A stretch of DNA of 49,954 bases, from NCBI RefSeq assembly GCF_900113655.1, contig NZ_FOQF01000027.1, positions 1-49,954 of the forward strand. The letters run 5' to 3'. The stretch comes from Pseudobutyrivibrio sp. OR37. GTDB taxonomy: Bacteria > Bacillota > Clostridia > Lachnospirales > Lachnospiraceae. Shown piece after piece: positions 40,809 through 49,756 of this stretch; the stretch's first letter is position 1, and the number at the start of each line of letters is the position of its first letter. Both the position numbers and the translations under genes were made by a program. Below the pieces are notes generated by a model that was not told where the DNA came from, did not search any database, and saw only the letters and a list, made by a program, of their open reading frames with translations.

Positions 40809-42659
40809 ATGAATAATATAAATGAACCTATAAGTATTTTAAAGAAGTATTATGGCTATGATGATTTTAGAGAAGGTCAAGAATCTGTCATCAATACTAT
40901 TTTAGAAGGAAATGATTGTTTGGCAATTATGCCTACTGGGGCAGGTAAATCGATATGTTATCAAATACCAGCATTAATGTTTGATGGTATTACAATTGTG
41001 ATTTCGCCATTAATATCACTTATGCAAGATCAGGTGAAGGCGCTAAAAAGCGCTCAGATAGAAGCCTGCTATATAAATTCTTATCTGACAGATTTGGAAA
41101 TAGCTAAAGTTTTCGCAGATGTTTCAGCTGGAAAATACAAAATAATGTATGTTTCACCAGAAAGATTAGATAACGTAAAATTTTGGGAATATTGCAGGTC
41201 GTTAAACATTTCTATGGTTACAGTAGATGAAGCCCATTGTCTTTCACAATGGGGCCAGGATTTTAGACCAAGCTATCTTAGAATTTCAGAATTTGTAAAA
41301 AGATTACCCAAAAGACCAGTAGTAAGCGGATTTACAGCCACGGCAACTGCTGCTGTTAAAAATGACATTATTAAAAGATTAGAATTGATAAATCCGCAAA
41401 TAACTAGTACAGGCTATGATAGAACTAATCTATATTATCGAGTGGAAGCAACCACCAAAAAAGAGAAATACATTGTTGATTACATACTTCAACATCAAAA
41501 TCAGGCTGGCATTATATATTGCGCAACAAGAAAAAATGTAGAAAAAATATACGAAGCTTTAATAAAGGCGGACATTAATGCAACTATGTATCATGCTGGT
41601 TTAAGCAATAGCAATAGAAAAAAGAATCAAGATGACTTTATTTATGATAGAAAAGATATTATTGTTGCAACTAATGCTTTTGGAATGGGAATAGATAAAT
41701 CTAATGTTAGATTTGTAATTCATTATAATATGCCACAAAGCATTGAAAACTATTATCAGGAAGCAGGACGAGCTGGTAGAGATGGTGAAGAAGCTGAGTG
41801 TACATTGTTGTTTTCATCCCAGGATATAGTGATAAATAAGTTTTTGCTTGAAAATAAGGATTTTAGTAATGTATCACACGAAGATGTAGAGCTTGTAAAG
41901 CATAATGACTCGTTGAGATTAAAATCTATGATTGAATATTGTCAAACAACAAGTTGTTTAAGAGACTATATTTTGACCTACTTTGGTGAAAATAAAAAAG
42001 GGGATTGTAATAAATGTGGCAATTGCAGTAGAGAATACAAAGTTGCTGATATGAAAGAACAGGCAAAATGGGTTATTAATTGTGTTGCCGAAACAAAGGG
42101 AAGCTACGGAATAAATGTTGTAATAAAAACTCTTAGAGGCGCAAGAAGCTCAAAACTAATAGATATTGGAGCTGTAAATTACAAGTCTTATGGGCGGCTT
42201 AAGGATGAAACAGAAGTTAATCTGCGAACTTTAATTAATCAAATGATTTGTGACGGCCTGCTTGTTCAAACAGATAGTAAATATAGTGTTCTTCGAATGG
42301 GAAATATTGATAGATTGAAGCAAGCAGAGCCATATAATGTAAAGCAGTGCAAAAGTGTAAAGAAAAAAGCTCCTAGCAATAATATTAAAGATAAAAAAGA
42401 TGAGACTTTATTTGAGTTGCTTAGAAAACTTAGGTTGAGATTAGCAAAAGAAGAGGGGATGCCTCCTTATATCGTATTTAGCGATAAGACTTTAGTTGAC
42501 ATGGTTAATAAATGTCCAAAGACAATAGATGAGTTCCTGGATGTATCAGGTGTTGGCCAAGCGAAAGCTGAAAAATATGGAGATGAGTTCATAGGCGCAA
42601 TAGTTGAATATAGCAGAAACAGCTCTAAGAATATGAATTTACATGAAAATGACTGCTAA
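40809..42659 (+). CDS. recQ: RecQ-type ATP-dependent DNA helicase
   Basis: The 616-residue protein starts best at ATG 40809 after GGGAGA (TTG 40797 is less likely). Walker A is MPTGAGKSICYQ (Lys47), the Walker B box is VDEAHCLSQWGQDFRP (DEAH form), and motif VI is QEAGRAGRDGE. The zinc-binding RecQ C-terminal region has CLRDYI and CNKCGNC, followed by a winged helix. An HRDC domain (DETLFELLRKLR to QAKAEKYGDEF) ends the protein. RecQ unwinds forks, hairpins and recombination intermediates. Its pairing with a hairpin-array-linked nuclease is notable. A degenerate array unit overlaps its last codons. Confidence 0.93.
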   Translation: MNNINEPISILKKYYGYDDFREGQESVINTILEGNDCLAIMPTGAGKSICYQIPALMFDGITIVISPLISLMQDQVKALKSAQIEACYINSYLTDLEIAKVFADVSAGKYKIMYVSPERLDNVKFWEYCRSLNISMVTVDEAHCLSQWGQDFRPSYLRISEFVKRLPKRPVVSGFTATATAAVKNDIIKRLELINPQITSTGYDRTNLYYRVEATTKKEKYIVDYILQHQNQAGIIYCATRKNVEKIYEALIKADINATMYHAGLSNSNRKKNQDDFIYDRKDIIVATNAFGMGIDKSNVRFVIHYNMPQSIENYYQEAGRAGRDGEEAECTLLFSSQDIVINKFLLENKDFSNVSHEDVELVKHNDSLRLKSMIEYCQTTSCLRDYILTYFGENKKGDCNKCGNCSREYKVADMKEQAKWVINCVAETKGSYGINVVIKTLRGARSSKLIDIGAVNYKSYGRLKDETEVNLRTLINQMICDGLLVQTDSKYSVLRMGNIDRLKQAEPYNVKQCKSVKKKAPSNNIKDKKDETLFELLRKLRLRLAKEEGMPPYIVFSDKTLVDMVNKCPKTIDEFLDVSGVGQAKAEKYGDEFIGAIVEYSRNSSKNMNLHENDC

Positions 42660-42929
42660 TTAACAGATTTACCGTAGGAGCAAAAACATTAAGGACTAAA
42701 AAATACATAAAAAAGCCTTCCTTAAAGAAAAATGTCGTAGTGATTTGCTTTGCCCAAATTGAATACTACGGTAAAACAAGTAAAGCATATGATTCTTATG
42801 TAACAGCAACAATGTGGACATCTAAGAATTTACGGAAAAATGTGATGCCATTCTAGATTTTATGTATGCAGACGAGAATAGAAAAAAATGGGATACGTTA
42901 AAAATAAAGAATTTAACAGCTTTACCGTA
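42640..42929 (+). repeat. Hairpin array B3 (four units) downstream of recQ
   Basis: Units: 42640-42676 (TACAT...CCGTA, degenerate, starting inside recQ), 42767-42802 (TACGG, 26 bases, ATGTA), 42831-42866 (TACGG, 26 bases, ATGTA) and 42894-42929 (TACGT, 26 bases, CCGTA). The two TACGG/ATGTA units keep pairing through a G-U wobble if read as RNA. Unit starts are 127, 64 and 63 bases apart. The last unit extends to GGG-A-TACG / CGTA-A-CCC. Confidence 0.72.
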
Positions 42930-42994
42930 ACCCGCACCCAAACGCTGGAACAAATCTACCAACCAAAGATGAAATATGCCATAACTTCCAATGT

Positions 42995-43003
42995 TTGGTA
43001 TAA
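42995..43003 (+). promoter_or_regulatory. Extended -10 promoter for the aldose epimerase gene
   Basis: TGG-TATAAT is a consensus extended -10 element 45 bases before the epimerase start. No clear -35 is visible. Confidence 0.65.
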
Positions 43004-43048
43004 TACATTAGGATAACAGACAAGAGGAAGATAAAGAAGGAGCGCAAA

Positions 43049-43924
43049 ATGAACCAAATAATAGAAAATCAGAAGTTAAAGCTCACTGTTTCAGACCATG
43101 GAGCAGAGATAAAGTCATTAATTCGTAAAAGCGATAATAGAGAGATGATGTGGCAGGCGGATGCAGCATTTTGGGGAAGAACTTCACCAGTGTTGTTCCC
43201 AGTGGTGGGCTGCTACTATCAGAAAAAGTCAATTTATGAGGGCAACATATATGAGATGGGGCAGCATGGCTTTGCCAGAGATATGGATTTCACATTTGTT
43301 GCAAAAGAGGATAACAGGCTTACCTATGAGTTGACCTCAAATGAGTTGACTCACGAGAAGTATCCATTCGATTTCAAGCTCACAATCAGCTATATATTAG
43401 AGGATTCCACAGTTAAGGTTTGCTGGAAGGTGGACAACACAGATTACAGAAGAATCCATTTTTCAATTGGAGCGCATCCTGCATTTAACTGTAGCCTTGA
43501 TACAGATTATTTGCTATTCGAAAAGGAAGGCAAGCCAGTAGATGCAATTACCGCAAATGTTATTGCAAATGATGGCAGCGGTTGCCTTTCAGACCAGCAG
43601 GATACTTACAAATTAGAGAGCGGCGTATTAAAGATGTCAGATGAGGTATTTGCCAAGGATGCCCTTGTTATAGAAGACAAGCAGGCTGATAAGGTTACAA
43701 TACTTGATAGCAACAAGCAACCATTTATCACAGTTACCTGCCCTACTCCACTATTTGGGGTGTGGTCACCAGTGGGAAAGCATGCGCCATTTGTATGCAT
43801 CGAGCCATGGTACGGAAGATGCGATAGAGTAGGCTTCAACCAGATGCTTGAGGAGAGAGAGTACGGTAACAGCCTCAATACAAATGATAGCTTCCTAAGT
43901 GAGTATCAAATCACAGTATGCTAA
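43049..43924 (+). CDS. Aldose 1-epimerase family protein (LacX-like)
   Basis: The 291-residue protein has the galactose mutarotase fold: GAEIKSLIRK near the start, GQHGFARDMDF with a conserved His and Arg, FSIGAHPAFNC with the second His, and CIEPWYGRCD near the end. These match the LacX-like branch, which interconverts sugar anomers or related compounds. AAGGAG precedes the ATG. Phosphoglucomutase lies 3 kb downstream. Confidence 0.9.
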   Translation: MNQIIENQKLKLTVSDHGAEIKSLIRKSDNREMMWQADAAFWGRTSPVLFPVVGCYYQKKSIYEGNIYEMGQHGFARDMDFTFVAKEDNRLTYELTSNELTHEKYPFDFKLTISYILEDSTVKVCWKVDNTDYRRIHFSIGAHPAFNCSLDTDYLLFEKEGKPVDAITANVIANDGSGCLSDQQDTYKLESGVLKMSDEVFAKDALVIEDKQADKVTILDSNKQPFITVTCPTPLFGVWSPVGKHAPFVCIEPWYGRCDRVGFNQMLEEREYGNSLNTNDSFLSEYQITVC

Positions 43925-44029
43925 TAGTAACTGCCTACAGGCGTTTATTCACATTTTTATAAACTTTATATGGTAAATTACATTTTGTAGTATTGATTTT
44001 ATTAGGAAATAGATAGTGAAAGGTGAGCT

Positions 44030-45175
44030 ATGTTAGAGGTAGAGAGTTGGGTAACACTGAATTTCTTCACATCGTTTCTGCTGGTGCTTTTGTTGATTTT
44101 CCAAAACAAATCATCAAAGCTACAGAATGGTAGAAAGTATTCCGCCATTCTTACTTGCACCCTTATTTTGCTCGCCTCGGAATCTATAGGAAGAATTGGA
44201 GAAACCTATCCGGAAGAATTGCTGTTTTTGGCAAGGATAGGTTACTTCATGATTTTCTTATTGGATCCGGTAGACATTCTATTTGCCATATATTATATGG
44301 ATTGCTGGATGGATGAGGGCAATAAATATTCAAGAAACGTCTTTAGGATTGCCTTTGAACTATTCGCAATTTCAAATATTCTTTTAGTAACATTTTCAGT
44401 TCTATTTAACACAAGATGGTTTTTCTATTTCGAGGATAACATATATTATCGTGGGCAATATTTCTATCTAAGAGCAATAATGCTTATGATATTTATATGC
44501 CTTCTGGTAGTTTACGCTGTTATGTTCAGAGATAATTTCATGAGTGAGTATAAGAAGACCGTGCTATTTTTGCCAGTATTTTCATTTGTTGGCGCGGTGT
44601 TGCAGGTTTTCCTGGCCAATCTTGATACAACCTACGCGGGCATTTCCCTAGGCTGTCTAATTGTATTTTTCTTTTTCCAAAGCAAGGATGTAAATGTAGA
44701 TTATCTTACAGGGGTGCTTAACAGGCGTGGCCTGGATATAAAGCTGCAGGATATGGTAAAAAATTCCTCCGCCAATGGAAGAGATTTTATGGCGGTGATG
44801 ATAGACATAGATAATTTCAAGGAAATAAATGATAGCATGGGCCATGATGAAGGGGATAAGGCAATCAAGCTTGTAGCTGATTTGTTGGTAGATATTTTTG
44901 GGGCAGATGCCAATATTGGCCGCTTCGGTGGAGATGAATTTTGCGTGGCAGTAGATAATCTTTCGGAATATGAAATGTCTAAGAGGATTGACCAGCTCCA
45001 TGCTGCACTGGCAAAAACTGCAAAAAAGCATGGTTGGCCTAAAGGTGTGGATGTGAGCTGCGGCTGCAAAGAATACTTCCATGGCAGCGGTGTAAGTGCC
45101 GCGGATTTCCAGCAGAACCTGGATAAGCTGATGTACCTGGAAAAGCAAAAACACCATGAAAAAAACTTAATGTAG
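44030..45175 (+). CDS. Membrane diguanylate cyclase (GGDEF)
   Basis: The 381-residue protein has about six membrane helices in residues 5-215 and a C-terminal GGDEF domain from about residue 220. The domain shows DYLTGVLNRRGLD, the metal-binding MIDIDNFKEIND and the active-site RFGGDEFCVAV. It makes c-di-GMP from two GTP. I see no RxxD inhibitory site directly before the active site. It is the natural counterpart of the HD-GYP protein at 6.8 kb. AAAGGTGAG precedes the ATG. Confidence 0.93.
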   Translation: MLEVESWVTLNFFTSFLLVLLLIFQNKSSKLQNGRKYSAILTCTLILLASESIGRIGETYPEELLFLARIGYFMIFLLDPVDILFAIYYMDCWMDEGNKYSRNVFRIAFELFAISNILLVTFSVLFNTRWFFYFEDNIYYRGQYFYLRAIMLMIFICLLVVYAVMFRDNFMSEYKKTVLFLPVFSFVGAVLQVFLANLDTTYAGISLGCLIVFFFFQSKDVNVDYLTGVLNRRGLDIKLQDMVKNSSANGRDFMAVMIDIDNFKEINDSMGHDEGDKAIKLVADLLVDIFGADANIGRFGGDEFCVAVDNLSEYEMSKRIDQLHAALAKTAKKHGWPKGVDVSCGCKEYFHGSGVSAADFQQNLDKLMYLEKQKHHEKNLM

Positions 45176-45182
45176 ACTTAAC

Positions 45183-45211
45183 TTGTGACAATAATCATAA
45201 TTGAGTATAAT
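45183..45211 (+). promoter_or_regulatory. Promoter of the XRE regulator/cation efflux operon
   Basis: TTGTGA, 17 bases, TATAAT. It overlaps the first in-frame ATG (45201) of the regulator frame, which supports the later start at 45243. The nearby AT-rich palindromic stretch (GTATAATTATCGTATATAC) could be an operator. Confidence 0.65.
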
Positions 45212-45242
45212 TATCGTATATACCATAAGGAGGGGGTGCATT

Positions 45243-45587
45243 ATGATAATTAGCGAGAGAATTTTCATGTTAATGGAAGAAAAAGGGGTTTCACAGCTTG
45301 AGATGGCTACACGTACGGGGATTGCCCAGAGTACCATCAGTGATTGGAAGAGGAAAAAGACCAATCCTTCTGCAGATAAAATCATGACTATCTGTGACGT
45401 ACTTGATGTTTCGCCATTTGAGGTTTTGCAGGACACCATTCCTTCAAAGGGGGCAGGAGAGGTGGACTTCCTTATAGCAAGCGAGGGCACTGCAGAATAT
45501 GAGGTGCTTAAGAAAATGGAAAAACTAAATAAGAAGACTAAGGAGGAACTTAAGACCTACGTTAAGAATCTTAAGAATAAAAAGTAA
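45243..45587 (+). CDS. XRE-family transcriptional regulator
   Basis: The 114-residue protein starts at ATG 45243, seven bases after AGGAGGGGG. Residues about 5-65 form an XRE helix-turn-helix (VSQLEMATRTGIAQSTISDW), followed by a helical tail rich in Lys and Glu. The family binds DNA as dimers. Five bases separate it from the cation efflux gene, so it probably controls its own operon. Confidence 0.88.
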   Translation: MIISERIFMLMEEKGVSQLEMATRTGIAQSTISDWKRKKTNPSADKIMTICDVLDVSPFEVLQDTIPSKGAGEVDFLIASEGTAEYEVLKKMEKLNKKTKEELKTYVKNLKNKK

Positions 45588-45592
45588 TTAAA

Positions 45593-46699
45593 ATGGATAG
45601 AAAGAAAAAGATTATACAGACAAGTATCCTTGGTATAGTGGCAAACTGTTTACTTGCAGGCTTTAAGGCATTTGTAGGTGCAGTCACTGGCTCTATCGCC
45701 ATTGTACTGGATGCGGTTAACAACTTAAGTGATGCTTTATCATCCGTAATTACGATAATTGGAACAAAGATAGCAGGCAAGGAGCCAGATAAAAAACATC
45801 CACTTGGACATGGAAGAGTGGAATATATCAGTGCTGCGATTATTGCTATTATCGTTTCTTATGCTGGTATTACTTCGTTAATTGAGTCTGTTAAGAAGCT
45901 TATTAATCCATCAACGCCAGAATACACTACTACCAGCCTTATTATTGTGGCAGTGGCAGTGGTTGTAAAAATCGTATTAGGCACCTACGTTAAAAAGGTA
46001 GGTAAAGAGGTTAATTCCGATTCTCTGGTTGCATCTGGTGAAGATGCAAAGCTTGATGCCGTAATTTCAACATCTACACTTGTGGCTGCCATAATTTTTA
46101 TTATTTCAGGAGTCAGCCTTGAGGCTTGGCTTGGTGCGATTATCTCTATAGTGATTATCAAATCAGGCTATGAAATGATTGCAGACACAATTTCCCATAT
46201 ACTTGGAGAGCGTATTGAGATGCAGCTTTCCCACGAAATCAAGCGAATAGTTGTTAGCTTTGATGAAGTGCTTGGTGCATATGATTTAAGCTTGCACAAC
46301 TATGGACCAGAGAGATATGTTGGCTCAATTCATATTGAGGTAGACGAGGATATGAGCATGGCTCGTCTTGACCAGCTACAGCGCGAAATTACCTATAAGG
46401 TAATGGAAGAGACTGAGGTAGTTTTAGAGGGTATAGGCATTTATTGCAAAAATAAAAAGGATTCCCCTGCAGATTTATTGAGAAAAGAATTATCAAGATT
46501 TGCAAAGAAATTCGATTATGTAAAACAAATTCATGGCTTCTATTTTGACGAGCAGAAGCAGATTGTAAGCTTCGATTTGGTTATCAGCTTTGATGCGCCA
46601 AACAGAAGAAGCTTATTCGACGAAATTGTTGAGGCTATTAAAAAAGAATATCCACAATACAGTTTTAATATAAATATGGATATTGATTTATCTGATTAA
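45593..46699 (+). CDS. Cation diffusion facilitator family transporter
   Basis: The 368-residue protein has about five to six membrane helices with the CDF metal sites: AIVLDAVNNLSDALSS (Asp/Asn/Asp) in helix 2 and SGEDAKLDAVIST in helix 5, plus KHPLGHGRVEY between helices. A long cytoplasmic C-terminal domain follows. CDF proteins export zinc, manganese or iron in exchange for protons. The SD is weak, so translation probably depends on coupling with the regulator gene. It is followed by phosphoglucomutase 11 bases later. Confidence 0.92.
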   Translation: MDRKKKIIQTSILGIVANCLLAGFKAFVGAVTGSIAIVLDAVNNLSDALSSVITIIGTKIAGKEPDKKHPLGHGRVEYISAAIIAIIVSYAGITSLIESVKKLINPSTPEYTTTSLIIVAVAVVVKIVLGTYVKKVGKEVNSDSLVASGEDAKLDAVISTSTLVAAIIFIISGVSLEAWLGAIISIVIIKSGYEMIADTISHILGERIEMQLSHEIKRIVVSFDEVLGAYDLSLHNYGPERYVGSIHIEVDEDMSMARLDQLQREITYKVMEETEVVLEGIGIYCKNKKDSPADLLRKELSRFAKKFDYVKQIHGFYFDEQKQIVSFDLVISFDAPNRRSLFDEIVEAIKKEYPQYSFNINMDIDLSD

Positions 46700-46710
46700 A
46701 GGAGGAAATA

Positions 46711-48405
46711 ATGAGCTACAAGGAAAGATATGAAGAGTGGTTACAGAAGCTTGACGCTAATGACCCATTAAAAGCAGAGCTTGAAGCTATTAAGAATGAT
46801 GAAAAGGATATAGAAGATAGATTTTATCAGGATCTTTCATTTGGTACTGCAGGCCTTCGTGGTAAGGTTGGCGCTGGTACAAACCGAATGAATTTCTTTA
46901 CAGTTGGCAAGGCTTCACAGGGTGTTGCAGATTTCATCGTTTCAAAGGGACAGGAAGCAATGGATAAGGGTGTTGTTATTGCCCACGATCCACGCCATTT
47001 CTCAAAGGAATTCTCACATCTTGCAGCAGGTATTTTTGCAGCTAATGGAATCAAGGTTTACGTTTTCCCAGACCTTCGTCCAACACCAGAGCTTGCATTT
47101 ATGATTAGAAGACTTGGCACAGTTTCAGGTATCAACATCACAGCCAGCCACAATCCAAAGGAATACAACGGCTACAAGGCATACTGGGATGACGGATGCC
47201 AGGTTTCATCTGAAATCGCTGATGGCATGACAGAGTGCATCAACGCTGTTGATATGTGGAACGGTATTAAGAAGGCTGATTTTGATGAGTGCGTAAAGGC
47301 AGGCAAAATCACAGTTCTTGGTGAAGAGTATGATAGAGAATACTTAGACAAGATTGAGTCTCTTGCAATTCACGAAGGAGACGAGCTTGACCTTAGCATT
47401 CCACTTGTTTACACACCACTTAACGGATGCGGTTCAATCCCATTCAGACAGATGCTTACAGACAGAGGCTTCTCTAACTGGACAATCGTACCAGAGCAGG
47501 AGAACCCAGATCCTAACTTTACAACAGTAGGTTATCCAAACCCAGAAGATCCAAAGGCTTTCAAGCTTTCAGAGGAATATGGACGCAAGTTTGGTGCTGA
47601 GCTTCTTATGGCTACAGACCCAGATTCAGACAGATTTGCTATCGAGATTCGCGACAGCGAGGGCAACTATGTACCACTTAATGGTAACCAGACAGGATAC
47701 CTTCTTGTAAACTATGTACTTGAAGGACACAAGGATGCTGGCACACTTCCAGCTAAGGGCGCTATGGTTAAATCCATCGTTACATCTACACTTTCTACAA
47801 TCATGGCAAAGGCTTATGGTGTGGAAATGTTTGAAACTCTTACTGGATTTAAGAACATTTGTGGAAAAATCCCATATCTTCACGAGAATGGTTACACATA
47901 TCTCTTCGGATATGAGGAGTCAGTTGGATATGCTATCTGCGAAGACATCCGCGACAAGGATGGTATTTCAGCAGGTATGATGGTTGCTGAGGCAGCTGCA
48001 TATTATCGCAAGCAGGGTAAGACACTTTGGGATGTTCTTCAGGAAATCTACGCTAAGTACGGTTTCTTTGCAGAGGACGAGCCAAACATCATCCTTGAGG
48101 GAATCCCTGGAGCACAGCGTATTCAGCGTATGATGAAGTGGTTCAGAGAGAACCTTCCAACAGAGGTTGCTGGCGCAAAGGTTGAAAAGGTAATCGATTA
48201 CATTAACGGATACGAAGATATCCCAGCACAGAATGCAATCCGCCTATTCTTAGACAACGGCTCATGGTTTGCAATCAGACCTTCAGGAACAGAACCAAAG
48301 ATTAAGTTCTATTTCTACTCAAACCGTGATTCTCGCGAGAACGCACTTGCAACAAACAAAGCTATCAAAGAAGAGATTTTTGCATTAATCAATTCTGTAG
48401 AATAA
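46711..48405 (+). CDS. pgcA: Phosphoglucomutase/phosphomannomutase (PgcA type)
   Basis: The 564-residue protein is a full-length alpha-phosphohexomutase. The phosphoserine loop is ITASHNPKEYNGYK, the metal-binding loop is ATDPDSDRFAIE, the sugar-binding loop is FGYEESVGYAI, and the phosphate-binding loop is IRPSGTEPKIKFY. It interconverts glucose-1-phosphate and glucose-6-phosphate. AAGGAGG precedes the ATG. Codon use is more biased and GC-richer than in the neighbours, as expected for a highly expressed housekeeping gene. Confidence 0.95.
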   Translation: MSYKERYEEWLQKLDANDPLKAELEAIKNDEKDIEDRFYQDLSFGTAGLRGKVGAGTNRMNFFTVGKASQGVADFIVSKGQEAMDKGVVIAHDPRHFSKEFSHLAAGIFAANGIKVYVFPDLRPTPELAFMIRRLGTVSGINITASHNPKEYNGYKAYWDDGCQVSSEIADGMTECINAVDMWNGIKKADFDECVKAGKITVLGEEYDREYLDKIESLAIHEGDELDLSIPLVYTPLNGCGSIPFRQMLTDRGFSNWTIVPEQENPDPNFTTVGYPNPEDPKAFKLSEEYGRKFGAELLMATDPDSDRFAIEIRDSEGNYVPLNGNQTGYLLVNYVLEGHKDAGTLPAKGAMVKSIVTSTLSTIMAKAYGVEMFETLTGFKNICGKIPYLHENGYTYLFGYEESVGYAICEDIRDKDGISAGMMVAEAAAYYRKQGKTLWDVLQEIYAKYGFFAEDEPNIILEGIPGAQRIQRMMKWFRENLPTEVAGAKVEKVIDYINGYEDIPAQNAIRLFLDNGSWFAIRPSGTEPKIKFYFYSNRDSRENALATNKAIKEEIFALINSVE

Positions 48406-48410
48406 TCAAA

Positions 48411-48446
48411 AAAAGCACTTACAGGCATTTGTCTGTAGGTGCTTTT
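48411..48446. terminator. Bidirectional terminator between pgcA and the carboxypeptidase gene
   Basis: AAAAGCACTTACAG (48411-48424) pairs with CTGTAGGTGCTTTT (48433-48446), with one T-G wobble and an 8-base loop. A- and T-rich flanks allow use in both directions between the two convergent genes. Confidence 0.85.
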
Positions 48447-48450
48447 ATTT

Positions 48451-49590
48451 TTAATAGTTTTCAAAGCCCAGGTTGATTAGGCGATTGGTTTCGACATAGC
48501 GCATGGCTACATTAGAGCCGTCAAACATGGTGCGATTTTTGGCTCCTAAGACTACGGAGATTATAGTTTTTCCCTCGGTGGATGCTACGGATACCAAGCA
48601 TTGGCCGGCTCTGTTGGCGCTACCTGTTTTGCCGCCGATTATTGTAGGATTGTAGTATATGCTGGCTGTATCCATAAGTAAATCGGTATTTGCCAGTACT
48701 CTAGGTGTAGCGCAAAGGTTAGTGGCTGGCAAGACTGCATTGGATCTTCCAAAGTACTGGTTAAAAAGTGGATGTGAGATGGCGTTTAAAGTAATTATGT
48801 ATAGTGAATATGCGTTGGTGTACATTTTTTCATCTGGGTAGCCAGAAGGATTTGTGAAATTGGTATTAACGCATCCCATCTGGGCAGCTCTGGCATTCAT
48901 CAGTGCTGCAAAATTTGGAACTGAGCCTGCTATCAATTCTGCTAAAACGTTGCAGGAAAGGCAGTCAGAGCTAACCATGGTAGCGGTAAGAAGCTGATCT
49001 ACATTTAGCACTTCACCGGCGTTAAGCCTTGGTGTTACATGACTTGCATCTGCGGGAAGTGCTGCTATAGCTGTGTTTGAAACTACAGCAGGAGTATCAA
49101 GAGATATCTTGCCAGCCTCGATTGCCTCCACGGTGAGTAAGGCAGTCATAATTTTTGCGGTGCTGGCTGGCTCCAGTTTGTCCAAAGCACCCTGAGTGTA
49201 TATCAGCTTTCCATTTGAAGCGTTTGCCACCAGCGCGGCCTTTGCGTCAAAGGATGTTAGCTTGTAGGCTGTGGTGTTTGGCGATGTGGACAAGGCCTGC
49301 TGAGAAATATAATAAGGTGTTCCGTTTACATCTATCTGCCAAAATCCGTTGGTGGTGCGACCAGTAACATTTACAGGTATATTAGGATTTAAAGTTGTAA
49401 CGTAGCTGCCAGGATCTGCATCGGAAAAAACTTCAGTGCCTGCACAAGATAAAAGCACTCCCGCTTCAGGTGTCACGGAATATGAAGCTGCATTTGCCGA
49501 AATAGTGGTAGAAAATAGAATTGTAGAGCTTGCAGTAACGCATATTGCTAAATTTTTGATTACATTTTTTATAGACTTGAATTTCATCAT
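48451..49590 (-). CDS. D-alanyl-D-alanine carboxypeptidase (S11) with SH3-like domain
   Basis: The 379-residue protein has a signal peptide (hydrophobic core about residues 12-30, cut near SANAAS), then an SH3-like segment (about 45-105), then an S11 penicillin-binding domain. The active-site motifs are complete: PASTAKIM (SxxK), SDCLSCN (SxN) and GGKTGSAN (KTG). The enzyme trims the terminal D-Ala of peptidoglycan peptides outside the cell. A GGGGGAGAG site precedes the two adjacent ATG codons. The gene ends next to the pgcA terminator and starts 25 bases from the right IS copy. Confidence 0.93.
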   Translation of the reverse strand: MMKFKSIKNVIKNLAICVTASSTILFSTTISANAASYSVTPEAGVLLSCAGTEVFSDADPGSYVTTLNPNIPVNVTGRTTNGFWQIDVNGTPYYISQQALSTSPNTTAYKLTSFDAKAALVANASNGKLIYTQGALDKLEPASTAKIMTALLTVEAIEAGKISLDTPAVVSNTAIAALPADASHVTPRLNAGEVLNVDQLLTATMVSSDCLSCNVLAELIAGSVPNFAALMNARAAQMGCVNTNFTNPSGYPDEKMYTNAYSLYIITLNAISHPLFNQYFGRSNAVLPATNLCATPRVLANTDLLMDTASIYYNPTIIGGKTGSANRAGQCLVSVASTEGKTIISVVLGAKNRTMFDGSNVAMRYVETNRLINLGFENY

Positions 49591-49674
49591 ACTCTCCCCC
49601 GTTTACATTAATGATATAGGCGTTTGCAAAACGCCACAAGCCGCGTAAATGCGGCATTTTTTGTTAACTAAAAA

Positions 49675-49749
49675 AGAATAACTCCCCACTGATATGGTAC
49701 AATAGAATTGACGAGAAACCACTGTACTAACCAAGAAAGGAGTTATTCT
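49675..49749 (+). promoter_or_regulatory. Transposase leader: extended -10 promoter and SD-sequestering inverted repeat
   Basis: The arms AGAATAACTCC (49675-49685) and GGAGTTATTCT (49739-49749) are perfectly complementary over 11 bp and the second covers the transposase SD (AAGGAG 49737-49742). The extended -10 TGG-TACAAT (49695-49703) lies between them, so only RNA started outside the IS carries both arms. Confidence 0.6.
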
Positions 49750-49756
49750 GATATAT

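Noticed and set aside
43925-43950. Terminator after the epimerase gene (GCCT-AC-AGGC)
   Set aside because: The stem is only four to five bases with a two-base loop and a weak T run.
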